Positions 46,617 to 57,663 of a stretch of DNA of 64,000 nt are shown piece by piece (within the stretch, counting starts at the first letter, position 1; each line of letters starts with the position of its first letter). The notes beneath the pieces are model-generated. The model was not told the DNA's origin. It saw nothing but the letters and a program-made list of their open reading frames with translations, and did not search any database. The stretch spans positions 104,730,027 to 104,794,026 of the forward strand of contig NC_045436.1 of the NCBI RefSeq assembly GCF_002776525.5, given 5' to 3'. The translations under genes were made by a program, and so were the position numbers. This DNA comes from Piliocolobus tephrosceles. Taxonomy: Eukaryota; Chordata; Mammalia; Primates; Cercopithecidae.

Positions 46617-48449
46617 AAACTGACAAACAGTGGCCTGGGAGGTGCGAGTCGGAGGAGCCTGGGGAGAAGTTGAGAGTAGTGAAGGAGGGTGGGGACTACT
46701 ATGCTGGGGTCTTGCAGGCAGGCAAACTCTTGATGAACAAAAGGAATCAAGCCCCAGCCTTTGAAATTAGGTTAATCTAGATAGCAGCATGTGCTGGGGG
46801 ACTCACCATGATTAGAGAATAAAAGCATTAATGAAATATCAGCCCAGAGAATAGATCAGGCCAGTCAGACAGCTTCTATATATCCTATCTGTAGAGATAT
46901 CCAAGTTTTTGTTTGTCAATTCAGGCTCCACTAGTTATATAATTTCCTAATGTGGATCAGTATTACAGGGCTACTCTATTAATTTGCAAGTAAAAATAAA
47001 TAAATAAATCCACAGGATCTAACCACTTACCATAGATGAACCTGTTTTTTATCTTAGCTTAAGGCAATCGCTTTGGAATAGTAATTTTACAAATGAATTG
47101 ACAAGATTATTACTAAATTGTAGGCTTGAATTTGGTTTAAAATAAGTTTATCAACAGATTTAAGATTTGTAGTATTCATGACAACAATTTGTAATTAAAA
47201 TATCATTTTCCTTATAATTGAGTTGTACAGTATATTTCCAGGGAAACAAATTTCAGAAATTTTTTTCTTAAAAAATAAAGGGATTGAACAAGCTGGGTAA
47301 ATTCATTCTGATGGTTTCCTGTATTTCCAATAGTCTCTTTTGTCCTTCTTTTTCAGTTTGTTATGTTTGTTTCTTTGGGGTGTCAGTCTGTTTTCATTAG
47401 TTCTATTGTTGCTCCTTAAATTAAGTAGGAATAACATTAGCCATGTCTGCTGGCTAGTGTATTTCCCCCTGGACAGCCATCATAAAATACATTTCAGGAG
47501 TGATTCTGTATGTGGCCATTAGGATACCATCACAGTTAAAATTATTTTTGCAGTAGGTTGGTACAGAGCCTACTGCGATAATCTGGAGGTCTTCCTTTTT
47601 CACCGTAAATATGTCTATATGGCTAGAAGTGAATTATTATAGCTGTATAAAGAAAATAAAGATCACTTTCTTAACAATTCTGATTCTCTAGATAAAATAC
47701 ATAATGGAAGACAGAATAAAGGGAGGATAATTCAGTATCTCTGGAAAATAGGTTGCTTCTTGCTGATGCTTTAGGTAAAATATATGTCAAGCATCACGAA
47801 TAAGCTTACAAATATTTGTATGAAATGTCATGGGCAGGAACATAGTTAAAATAACACTTGAAAGAATAGACATGCCAATTGTGGAAAATAATGTAATTGA
47901 CAATATTTCCGTTTTAAAAATAACTAATGATAATTCTAGCCTTCGCTCTACTTTGGGCTTATGAAAAACATTAAAGGCGACTTGAAGTTTGTATTTTAAC
48001 AGATTTTTTTTTAAGTGCACCATACATTGAAAGTAAAAACAGGGAGGATATTTTTTGTCTACCATGTTTGTACACATTCAGATCTGAGATTAAGTGAAAC
48101 AAACAAATGTTCAAAAGTGAAAAGGAGAACAGAAGTAATTGGGGCAAATGCTATGCTTTCCCCCTACAATCTAATCGAAAAGCAAGTACATGTCAGGTTG
48201 TTTGAAATTTCTTAATTTAAGAAAGTAAATAAGGAATAAAATCACAGCCACTGTTGGGCAACTTTATGAAGGGGGAAATGTTTTCAACTTCAAACTAGAA
48301 GGCAGGAAAGTGAACCCACTTTTAGGGACACTCATTTTGAACTTTCCAAGTTTTGTTTTTACTTTTGAGAACTCGCTCGCTGACAACCTCAATAATCTTG
48401 TGTTACCATCGCTATGGCAACGGGGGTCAGTTTGTTAGTGCCAGCTACT

Positions 48450-48472
48450 GGGGGGGGGGGGGGGCTGGGGGC
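48450..48472 (+). repeat. Poly-G run with G-quadruplex potential
   Basis: 15 consecutive G, then ct and 5 G. It lies on the sense strand about 170 nt upstream of the exon 3 acceptor. Confidence 0.95.
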
Positions 48473-48643
48473 GACAGAGACTGACTTTAACGGCCAAGAC
48501 AAGGGAGGGTTGCAAGGGAGGGCAGCAGGCCTTCGGGGGGCCGCGGGAGGGCCATCGAGATGCGGGGGTGGTAGCACAGCCTGGATCTGCTAGTTCAATT
48601 CCTCTCCCTTGTCTCCCCTCTCCTCCCTTTTCTCCGCCTTCAG

Positions 48644-48901
48644 GTCTGGTTCCAGAACCGCCGGACCAAGTGGAGGAAGAAGCACGCAGCCGAGATGGCC
48701 ACGGCCAAGAAGAAGCAGGACTCGGAGACTGAGCGCCTCAAGGGGGCCTCGGAGAACGAGGAAGAGGACGACGACTACAACAAGCCTCTGGATCCCAACT
48801 CGGACGACGAGAAAATCACGCAGCTGCTGAAGAAGCACAAGTCCAGCAGCGGCGGCGGCGGCCTCCTACTGCACGCGTCCGAGCCGGAGAGCTCATCCTG
48901 A
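48644..48901 (+). CDS. NKX6-1: NKX6-1 coding exon 3 (residues 282-366, stop)
   Basis: 258 nt including TGA (48899-48901). It encodes the rest of homeodomain helix 3 (VWFQNRRTKWRKKHAAEM): Trp48, Phe49, Gln50, Asn51 and Arg53 of the homeodomain are intact as residues 283, 284, 285, 286 and 288. An acidic region (SENEEEDDDYNK...) and a basic LLKKHK stretch follow, then a Ser/Gly-rich end. The acidic C-terminus of the rodent protein is reported to moderate DNA binding. The total protein by this model is 366 residues, one fewer than the 367 I recall for human. A four-glycine run near the C-terminus (48852-48863), which I remember as five in human, may account for it. All three exons join in frame with consensus splice sites. 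Confidence 0.97.
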   Translation, partial: VWFQNRRTKWRKKHAAEMATAKKKQDSETERLKGASENEEEDDDYNKPLDPNSDDEKITQLLKKHKSSSGGGGLLLHASEPESSS

Positions 48902-49424
48902 ACACCGCCGCCCGCGGCACCTTCCCGGCTCTGGCCTCCACTTCTGGGGCCGCGAGGGGCGCGGGGACCGCGCACGCCGCGCCTGGCCGCCCCTCGGGGC
49001 CCGGAGGACCCGGCCCTGCCTGAGGGGACCCTTTGCTATTTTTGAGATGTACATATCTATTTTTTTAACCTTGAAGTTGTGGGAGGGGATGTGGGGGAGA
49101 GAGACTCCGGGGTTGACAAGGCAAGGAAGACCACCAAATGCACCGCGTAAATGACGCTACTGAAACCCGCAGCTAGGCGACGGTCCCAGCCCTATCCCCA
49201 TTGGCGGGCAGCGGCCTCAGCGCCCTGGTCCCCCTCGCCCGCAGCTTTTGCCCCCGCAGGCGGCGGGGTAGGGGGCGCCGAGAGGTGCTGTGGAAGGGTT
49301 CACGCCCACCGCGCGCGGGACCTCGGAGCCAAGCGGGCGGGCGCTGCCACCGATGGGAAGAGGGAGGTTTCTCCCCCCCTCACACTGCTGTGCGACTAAA
49401 GTAACCTGTTGAAGGCTCTTTGTA

Positions 49425-49430
49425 AATAAA
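49425..49430 (+). terminator. NKX6-1: Proximal polyadenylation signal AATAAA
   Basis: Canonical hexamer about 525 nt after the stop, within 'tgtaaataaatcgtg'. It could yield a short 3' UTR isoform. Confidence 0.5.
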
Positions 49431-50184
49431 TCGTGAGTTACACTGACTAGAAGTTACTTTATTGTGAATATTTAAAATGTAAAATGATTTTTTGAATTTC
49501 GTATAAAAAGATGGACCTTCCTCCTTCTCCTCCTCCCCTTTGAAGAGCGACTCAAGCCACACCTTCCCTTTTATTTTGAACTTCATTTGAGAAGCGTAGA
49601 ATAGAATGTCATCACCTTCTCCGGCCCCTCCTCTCGTTCCTCTTTCCTGTTTGGATTTGCAGACTCTCACCTTTGCCCTTCACCTCTTCTCTCCCTGCCC
49701 TGCCCTGCCCACCCCTTGGATCTGCACTGCGCTCCCGCATCCCCTGGACTTGAAGTGGAAGACGTGGGAACCAGGGAAGGCCTCTCACCTGCCTCCCTGT
49801 TCCTCTCTGAAATTGCACAGTCGTTTGTTGCTATTTATTAGTGATTTAAAGAAAGTATTGGGGAGGGAGGGGCTACAATAGCTTGTATTTAACTCCTTTC
49901 TGATAAAAATGCGTGTTAAAGTAGACGGTGGGAATTGTTACAACCGCTCTGGGTCTGAAACATAAAAATCCATTTAGTTGCTGTAATTGAATTTGAAGTG
50001 TTTTGTATCATAAGAATACTATAGAATATGTAAATTGTTTTCTTTTTTAAGCTAATAATGGTGACATATTAGCATCTTTAACATTTATTAATTTATATAA
50101 GGAATTCGGTTTGTAAAGAGAAGAAAATCCCCTTTGCAAGACCAGTTAAATGTAATGCACTTTCTGTTTCAAAGGATAAATCAA

Positions 50185-50190
50185 ATTAAA
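50185..50190 (+). terminator. NKX6-1: Distal polyadenylation signal ATTAAA
   Basis: Common variant hexamer with a GT/T-rich element 20-35 nt downstream. Further AATAAA at 50264-50269 and 50396-50401 are alternatives. Confidence 0.5.
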
Positions 50191-50205
50191 AAAACAGTTT
50201 GAAGA

Positions 50206-51320
50206 CGTCTGTTGCCTTGAATGAAAGGGTACAGATCATCTGATCTCATCAGAGATCTCAAATAATAAAAGTCAAGACCACAAAGAAATGGTATATCGGT
50301 TTCTTGGGTGAAATAGCTGTTACTTAATTTTTTTTTTTTTTTTTTTTTTCCCTTTGGAAGAGTGATGTCACATTTCTCGTTCTCCTGGATAGGAAAATAA
50401 AAGAAATGCAGTCCCACTCATGGCGATTCTTGAAGAGACTAGTCTAGCTAACTAGCTGCTTCTGATGTCTGTGTTGTCTAATTTCTTCGTGATCACTTTT
50501 TCCTTTTCCAGGAAGTCCCTGGGGTTGGGGGACAGTTGGGAAGAGCTCATTTCCATATATCCAAGATAACTCCTCAGTCAGCCCCTATTTGATTAGCTTA
50601 GAGGAGGCAGCAGAGCTGGCTGGTTGAGTAGCACTGCTATTTGATGCTAATATTTCTCCCCCTGTAGTTGTAAGACTGCAGAAATTGTGGAAAGACAGAA
50701 GCCTTGATTTTACTAAACATTACTGTAGTAGGATGAATTTAAACAAAGCTTCCTTTAACTGGTGTAAAAATCTTTTAGGGTTAAGAAAGCAATGTCATAG
50801 CTTCTCCAGCTGAATTTGAAAAAAAAAAAAAAAAAAAAAAAGAGGGGGGAAGGCCTGGGCGGTATCACTGTTTTGGGCTCTTTTTGTTTTTAGACACTTG
50901 GTTTCAGGCTCAGTGAAATATCATTACCTCCTTAGTGTTTCGGGTTAATGAGCTTGTGTTCAAAGAGAAAAAAAATCAATAGAGTTCAGTAGATTCTTCA
51001 GGCTAAAGAAAGTATAGGTCTGTTTTGTTCCCTTGAAAGTAAAAAATAGTTGAAAACTAAAATTTCCCAAATTCCACAAAATGAAATTGCCTGAAGAGAA
51101 ATTATTGTAGAATGCAATGCTAATACCACAGTTTAACAGAAGGGCTGAAAATCTGTCCTCTTTTTTGTTTTTTCTAGTTTGTGAAGTTCTCAGGGAGTTT
51201 CAAACTCTTCTGAATTTCCATCTTCTTAGTATGACTAAGGTATGTGTCCTTCAGAGGAGCAGCTATTTTGAAAGAGGCTTTGCTGTGCTGGGATAATTTC
51301 TATTTTAGCTATGAACAGTA
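50206..51320. other. 3' flank of NKX6-1
   Basis: Repeat-poor apart from a T-run (50328-50349) and an A-run (50819-50841). No gene recognised. Confidence 0.55.
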
Positions 51321-51564
51321 CCTTCCTTCCTTTCTTTTTTTTCTTTCATTTTCCTTCCTTTTTTCTTTCTTCCCCTTGTCCTTTCTTCCCTTCCCTTCCC
51401 CCTCTCCTTCCTTCCTTCCTTTCTTCCTTCCTTCCTTCCCTCCTTCCTTCCTCCCTTCCTTCCTTCCTTCCTTCCTTCCTTCCTTCCTTCCTTCCTTCCT
51501 TCCTTCCTTCCTTCCCTCCTTCCTTCCTTCCTTCCTCTTCCTTTTTTCCTTTCTCTCTCCCTCT
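51321..51564. repeat. (CCTT)n polypyrimidine microsatellite
   Basis: Tetranucleotide CCTT array with interruptions. 51379-51564 (186 nt) is uninterrupted pyrimidine on the plus strand, a candidate triplex-forming (H-DNA) tract. Serine/leucine/proline-rich or Lys/Arg/Glu-rich open frames across it are artefacts. Confidence 0.97.
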
Positions 51565-52600
51565 ACATTTCTTTCTCTTTTTATAAAAGGACAGCGGTGG
51601 GTGGGTAGGGAGGACACATCACCTATTGTCCTGCAACTGTACTTTATCATTTAATTTTTGAAAATGAGAACATTTTTTCTACTTTATTTCTTTTAGCCTT
51701 TACTCACCCCTCTTCTGCCTTGAAAACCCAAGCAACTTTTTATTTATTTATCTTTCTAAAAAAACACAAAAACTCACAATGTAATTAGAATGTTATTTCC
51801 AGAATATAATAATAGTAGTAACAGTAGCAGTAGCAGTAAAATAGTAGTACTAGTCACAGAAAACTTGGAACTAAGATTGAAGCTTTTTCTCAAAAAGTAA
51901 ACAGGTTGATAGCATTTATTCCAAGTTAGAGGTGTGGGAAGAAAACTCTCACAAATCCCTTAGGAAGCGCTCCTCTGTGCTCTTCACCTTTCCATTCTGA
52001 GCATCTGAGAAGGGTGAAAGCTGATGCCTGGACTCCACTCCACAGGCAAATCTGCAGAGGGTGGACGGGTCTTTGCGCTTGCCACCCTGTGTACTGATGT
52101 GCTCTGAGGTGTGTGGGTGGCAGGCAGAGTCGTGATCTGGGGCCAGGCTGCACTGGCATTTGTTCCTTTTTCTACTTGACTGCAGCAGTGGCTTGAGGTT
52201 TCCAGTTAATTTACTTCCACGCAGGACTCCAGCTAGCCCCCAGTTGCAACTGGCCCCGTAAAACCGGGAACGAGAGAGAAGGGGGGCATCTTACCCCTAA
52301 TTCCCTTGTTCTTGGTTGGTTTGATTTATTTCCATTTATGTGCAACAAGAACAGTTTTTCACAAGGGTTAGTGTGGTGGGGAAACTGAGGAGACACTCTG
52401 CAGCTCAAGTAATAGAGAGTAAGAATCATTTTTCATTTTGGTTCAAAAATTTTATGGCATTAACAACCGTAAAGCGTCTGATTAAGTCTGCCAACCAACC
52501 ATTACAGCTAACGGGGTCATGCTTTAAAAATAAAAAAGTCACAGCACGTGGCCTGATGGACCACCGCATTTAAAAAGGCTTATGGAAAACAGACAAAAAC

Positions 52601-52604
<4 letters not shown>
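51565..52604. other. Unassigned 3' flank
   Basis: Contains an AGT/AGC-type triplet patch at about 51805-51855. No gene or confident repeat. Confidence 0.5.

Positions 52605-52642
<38 letters not shown>
52605..52642. repeat. (GT)n microsatellite
   Basis: 19 uninterrupted GT units. Confidence 0.98.
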
Positions 52643-52643
<1 letters not shown>

Positions 52644-53225
52644 GAAAGAAAGGATAAAACTGCTTTTTCATTTTTGTTGGTGTGTGTTTCTTTTCCTAAA
52701 AAGGAAAAGGCAATGGGGCTGCATGGGAGATAAAGAGTGGAAGAGAAGGGCCCTGGACCTGTGTCTTACATGTCCCAGCAGCATTCGCTGCTTCTACTCA
52801 ATTCTCTTTCTGGGCCCCAAAGTCCAGGCTCAATTCTTCCACTTGGTGAGTAATTTTCTCTTTGGTTCACATTCAGGATTCTGTAACTTCAAGCTCCATG
52901 CCTTTCTTCCCAGAAGTTGTGGTGTGTTGAGCCGCTTTCCAAGCTTGTGAGCAGTTTAATCCACTATTCCTTTCCCTGTTTTGGAGACAGTGGGAACAGG
53001 GGGAACTGAAAACCACTGATTCTCTTCTAGAAATTTCCTCATTGCTCAGTGGGTAAGCAATTTGGACTGCAGGCTGGCTTTTCTTGGAAATGCTTTACTA
53101 GGTAACAGAGACCAGGGTGCATTTGCAGCATTTTGGAGCCTAATATTATGTATTAATAGATGAGTATGTTATTATACCAGCATCAACTTGCCCACACTGC
53201 CCTGTCCTTTAAGTTGATGATCAGC

Positions 53226-53229
<4 letters not shown>
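52643..53229. other. Unassigned spacer
   Basis: No feature recognised. Confidence 0.5.

Positions 53230-53273
<44 letters not shown>
53230..53273. repeat. (CA)n microsatellite
   Basis: About 22 uninterrupted AC/CA units. Confidence 0.98.
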
Positions 53274-53277
<4 letters not shown>

Positions 53278-55179
53278 TGAAATTCCACTAGGGAACTCCT
53301 AGCACTGAATAGTTTAAAGACACAGTGGCTCCTTTGTTAATCACTGACAATAGGATCTCATAGTAACAACAAAGGTAAGTGGTAGATTTCTTCTGTAAAC
53401 TCTATTTTATGTTAATTCGAACAAGTTTCTCTGCACCAAATTTCTTCCTTCTTGCCATACACACAGATACATGCAAAAAGTGCTCTTTCCTCCTCTTGTG
53501 ACTTTTTTTTTTTTCAACAGTTATTCAGGACAATTATTTTATTCCTTTTATTTGACAGGAAAGTGTGCATTTTTTTCTTCTATAGCATTTAGACTGAGTT
53601 TCAGGAAGAAGCATATTCTCCCTAATGTAGCCCCTTTTAAGATCTGTAGAAAACACAGCACTATAACCCTCTCTCCCAGCCTATTAATGGAAAGTTTGAA
53701 TGAGGAGTAATGACGGTTTGAGCAGGAAGACTAAGGAATAGAATATTTTCCTGAAATTGAGACTTCAGTGTTTCAGAGATTGGCTTAGAGTTGTTCCACA
53801 AACTGAAAGTTTATCTGAGAGTGAGTTCACTCTCTAGTCTTCCCCTTTGATCCAACATCGGTCACCCAAAGATGAAAAGTTTAGAGGTGCATCATTTGTT
53901 CTGATGCTCCAAAGCAGCCACTTTTATTGACTAACATACTTGAAGACTTTAAAGAGTAGAGCATAATGTCTGTGTGGTGTTTGCTATCTACTGGTGGGTG
54001 ACCAGAATTCTGAAGTAGAAGTTTCATTCAGAGTTTCTATTTTAGTATACTTTGAATAAGGGCTAGTTTGGGTGAAGATATGTTTGAAAATGGATTGCCT
54101 CCTCATTATCAGGAAAGAGTTTTTACTATGTAATTTAAATAAGTGCAAATTATTTTTTCAGAGGGGCGTTACCACCCTTCTGGTATAACATTTTGCCTAT
54201 GTCTACCTCAGGAAAGCCAAAAGAAATTATGAGGCATAATTATCCTATGTATTTACTTATTATAAGGGACAGATACATCAAAATCAGGAAATAAGCTGGT
54301 CTATAAATTTCTTTTACCTCTGTAACATATAATTTTATTTTGGGGGGGTTGAGTGGATAAATTATGAAAATACTGTCCATCATCAATAAATTGTTTGGGA
54401 CAAATCTATGTGCACAGACCACGGAAAGTTAAGATTGCTGAAAATCCATTGACTTAGTTATTACTACATGGTCTAATCATCTTCAAACAAAGACATTCAA
54501 CAAAATTTCATGCCTTTAATCTGAACTCCATACAGGAGTTCATGGTTTATAGTAATTTCTCTATTTATCATTTGCCAGCTTTGGTCCTTGCATTTTATGC
54601 TGTGGCTCAGCTCTTGAAAATAATTTTGGAAACTTTTTCCTTTTACCCTAGATTTTTCTTCCTTGTCTGTACTCTTTACTTGGTCTGCAAGGATTTGTCA
54701 GTTTTTATTCTCAAAACCAAATGGTCTCAAGTGAATGAGAGTGTATAAGGAATCTTTCATTCTTGCCACAAGATCACAATGATCAAGAGATCATATAGTG
54801 ATTGAGAGCAGGTCTCCACAGGTAGATTAGGGATGATAATTGCACCTACTTCATAGAATTATTGGAGAATGAAATAATTAATATATATGAATAGTACCTG
54901 GCTCCTAGTAAGCTATGAAAGTTGTAGCCATCATTGTTGTCATCACCATCACCATCATACCAGCAGCAACAGCAGCAGTAGTAGCACCATCAAGAAAGGC
55001 CCCATCTCAGGTTGCCTTTAACTCTAGCCCTGCCATCTTGTGCAACCAAGGAAAGATTATGAAAAGTGAAAGTGGAAAGAGAAGTTATGACAGCAAAGGA
55101 GGTTTTCTTCTATGTAAACCTTAAAGCCTGACTACCTGAAGTGGTTTTTGAATATTTTAAAAATTATTTTTATTTCTTC
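53274..55179. other. Unassigned stretch with MIR and triplet patch
   Basis: About 54795-54935 looks like a forward MIR ('gatgataattgcacctact', 'atagtacctggctcctagta'). It is followed by an ATC/ACC/AGC triplet-rich patch (54936-54992). The rest is AT-rich, non-coding and without recognised features. Confidence 0.5.
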
Positions 55180-55612
55180 CTTTAAAAGATGGATCCTAAT
55201 TCCTGTGTTCCTAGGTATGGGTTAAATTCAGGGTCTTGCTTCTAGTGAATACAATGTAGGTTACTCTTCTTGTTCTTTCTCTTGGGTCACTTGATCTGAA
55301 GGAAGCCAGCTACATTGTTGCCCCCATATAGAGGTTCATGTGGTGAGGAACTGAGGCATCTGAAAAATCAGTCCCAACTTGCAAGAAGTGTAGGTGAAAC
55401 CTGGAAGGAGATCCTGCAGTCCCAGGCAAGCCTTTACAGGATGGCAGCTCCAGGTCAACAATTTGACTGCAGGCTTATGCTAGGCCCTGAGGCAGAACTG
55501 CCCAGCTGAATCCACCAGGCTTCCTGACCCTTAGAAACTGTGTAAGATCATGTTTATTGTTTTAAGCCGTTAAATTTTGGGATAATTTGTTACATAGCAC
55601 AGATAATCAATA
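55180..55612 (+). mobile_element. LTR-like element (ERVL/MaLR type)
   Basis: Contains 'ggttcatgtggtgaggaact', 'ggaaggagatcctgcagtcc', 'ccctgaggcagaactgccca' and ends 'ttgttttaagccgttaaatt' ... 'cagataatcaatacc'. A solo mammalian LTR-like repeat; subfamily not assigned; no genes. Confidence 0.65.
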
Positions 55613-56910
55613 CCATATCTAATAGACCTATCTTTGTTCTCTGGATAAAGAGTAGTCTATTGAAAGTAAAGATTCTTGAAGAAGGCATCTTTCATGATTA
55701 CTTAAAGTCATTTGAAAATGCCACCAGACTGGACTATGTGGTATAAAAGGAAGCATCTCCCAACTTCATTAGGGAGAGAAGACTTGAGCCCTAGTGCTGG
55801 TTTCTATTTTTTGCCAATAACTTGATCCCAGACATTTCTTCCTCTATACAATTATGTCAATTAAACTTTCACAAAGTTGTTGTGAAACTCAAAAGCAAAA
55901 AGTTTTTATAAAGTGACATACAAATGTAAGAGCTGATGATTATATCCTGTAATATTGCTGCGTAGTGTGGCTAAATATGTCATAACTGGTGCTTCCCATG
56001 AAGAAATCTCAGACATGGACAGAACCTGGATCTGATTCACAAGCCAGTACTACTTACCTTCTCTCCACAAGACGCGGCCAGAGACACACTTCCAACATTA
56101 TTCTGCCTGCTTGGATGATGGGAAATACAAAAAACAAACAAACAACAAACAAACAAAAAACCCAGAAACAAACAAAAACCTCAGGGAAAGAAAAGAGACA
56201 CAAAGAAAAGAAGGGACACCGAGTTTCAAGTTAGGACCCAGCATTTGGAATTTGCCCCTTTTACCTTTCCTTTGAAAACTAGGGCTATGACTTTCTTTTG
56301 AGAGAATCAAGGTTGCAAGAAGGCAGGAGATGGGGGAGTGGGTGAGAGGTGCTGAAGCTGCTGTTGATTTCCTGGGGCATAAGAAAGGGAGGGAGGCAGC
56401 AAGCCCTCAAAAGAATAGAGCAAGAGCCCTAGGAGTCAGGGGAACCAGCTCTTGATTAAGAGGGAAAGCTCCCGTAGACCTTGCTTTTTGCAGTGTGAAT
56501 TTGGGCCTTACTTGCCAACTGAAGTTGATGGGCAGAAGGTTCTTCCTCTTTGACCATCTACTCCACTTTTGCACACCTCTCCCAACACTACCGAAGCACA
56601 GTGAAGCCAGGGGACCAGGGAAACGGTACAAACAGCAAATACAATTGAAAACTTGGGCTTCGGTACCTCTGATATAAAAAGCAATCTCACTGCCTGTCTA
56701 GGTCTTCTTCATAAACAGAATTCAAAGAGAAAAAAGGGACTGCAAAGGCCAATATGAAATCAGCACGTTGTCATTAACTTCCATTAGATAGAAAGTAAGG
56801 GACAAATGGATGACTCCAAGAGCCCTTGCTGTCAGCACACTTAAGGTGACTGTGTCAGCCAGGGACCCATGCTCTACCTGCAAGGGCCACGATGGTTTCC
56901 AAGTGAATAG
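55613..56910. other. Unassigned spacer
   Basis: A CAAA-rich patch lies at about 56130-56180. No gene recognised; open frames are short. Confidence 0.5.
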
Positions 56911-56957
<47 letters not shown>

Positions 56958-56967
56958 NNNNNNNNNN

Positions 56968-57019
<52 letters not shown>
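56911..57019. repeat. (TATC)n microsatellite with 10-N gap
   Basis: TATC tetranucleotide array on both sides of N's at 56958-56967. The array ran past the assembled sequence, so its true length is unknown. Confidence 0.98.
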
Positions 57020-57398
57020 ATCTGTAGTATAGTGCTGTGTTGTTTTGCTCAGGAGAAGAAAGCGCCTCAGAGAGACTTGATAGTCCAAAGTGGGTGACAA
57101 TTTGGACAGAGCTATAGCAGTACTACCTCTTGGAAAACTTTTAGACCTGGAATAGTCAGACTTTGAGGGCATAAGGTCATACACTGCTTGTTTCCTGTTG
57201 TATCCTCGGGACATTGTGCATGCTCAGATACACACACACATACCCACCCCCCATAAGAAGTGATAGGAAACTTTGTATTCTCTTGATGGTTTTAAAGAAA
57301 ATGATAGACCTTTAATGCAGCCCTATCCCTTATTTTACTCCCGAGAGAAAGGATCTTCAGGCCAACAGGAGTCTCTTCTTTGTCGTCATCGTCGTCTT
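57020..57398. other. Unassigned spacer
   Basis: No gene. A short CA run lies at 57231-57241. Confidence 0.45.
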
Positions 57399-57663
57399 CT
57401 TTTTTTGCCCAGGCTGGAGTGCAATGGCATGATCTCCGCTCAATGCAACTTCCACTGCCCAGGTTCAAGTGATTCTCCTGCCTCAGCCTCCTGAGTAGCT
57501 GGGATTACAGGCATGCACCACCATGCCCAGCTAATTTTGTATTTTTAGTAGAGATGGGGTTTCTTCATGTTGGTCAGGCTGGTCTCAAACTCCCGACCTT
57601 AGGTGATCCGCCTGTCTCGGCCTCCCAAAGTGCTAGGTTGACAGGCATGAGCCACTGCACCCT
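57399..57663 (-). mobile_element. Alu element with a small deletion
   Basis: Reverse-complement Alu. The ~21 bases between the T-run and 'gcccaggctgg' (the usual gagacagagtctcgctctgt) are absent. It ends 'catgagccactgcaccc'. Confidence 0.94.

Larger units (their letters stand above)
46507..48643 (+). other. NKX6-1: NKX6-1 intron 2
   Basis: 2137 bp, gtgagt donor and tctccgccttcag|gtctgg acceptor with a long pyrimidine tract (48591-48640). It holds the CG/CA alternating tract at 46554-46616 and a 15-G run at 48450-48464. The middle is AT-rich with no interspersed repeats recognised. Confidence 0.95.
48902..50205 (+). other. NKX6-1: NKX6-1 3' UTR (inferred end)
   Basis: GC-rich to about 49400, then AT-rich. 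Contains AATAAA (49425-49430) and ATTAAA (50185-50190). The latter is followed by a GT-rich 'gacgtctgttgcctt' suited to cleavage near 50205. No interspersed repeats. The end is inferred from the signals. Confidence 0.6.

Noticed and set aside
51244..51654. Ser/Leu/Pro-rich and Lys/Glu/Gly-rich open frames
   Set aside because: Translations of the CCTT/AAGG microsatellite.
56911..57019. Regularly spaced repeats that might suggest a CRISPR-like array
   Set aside because: It is a simple tetranucleotide microsatellite without spacers, in primate DNA.
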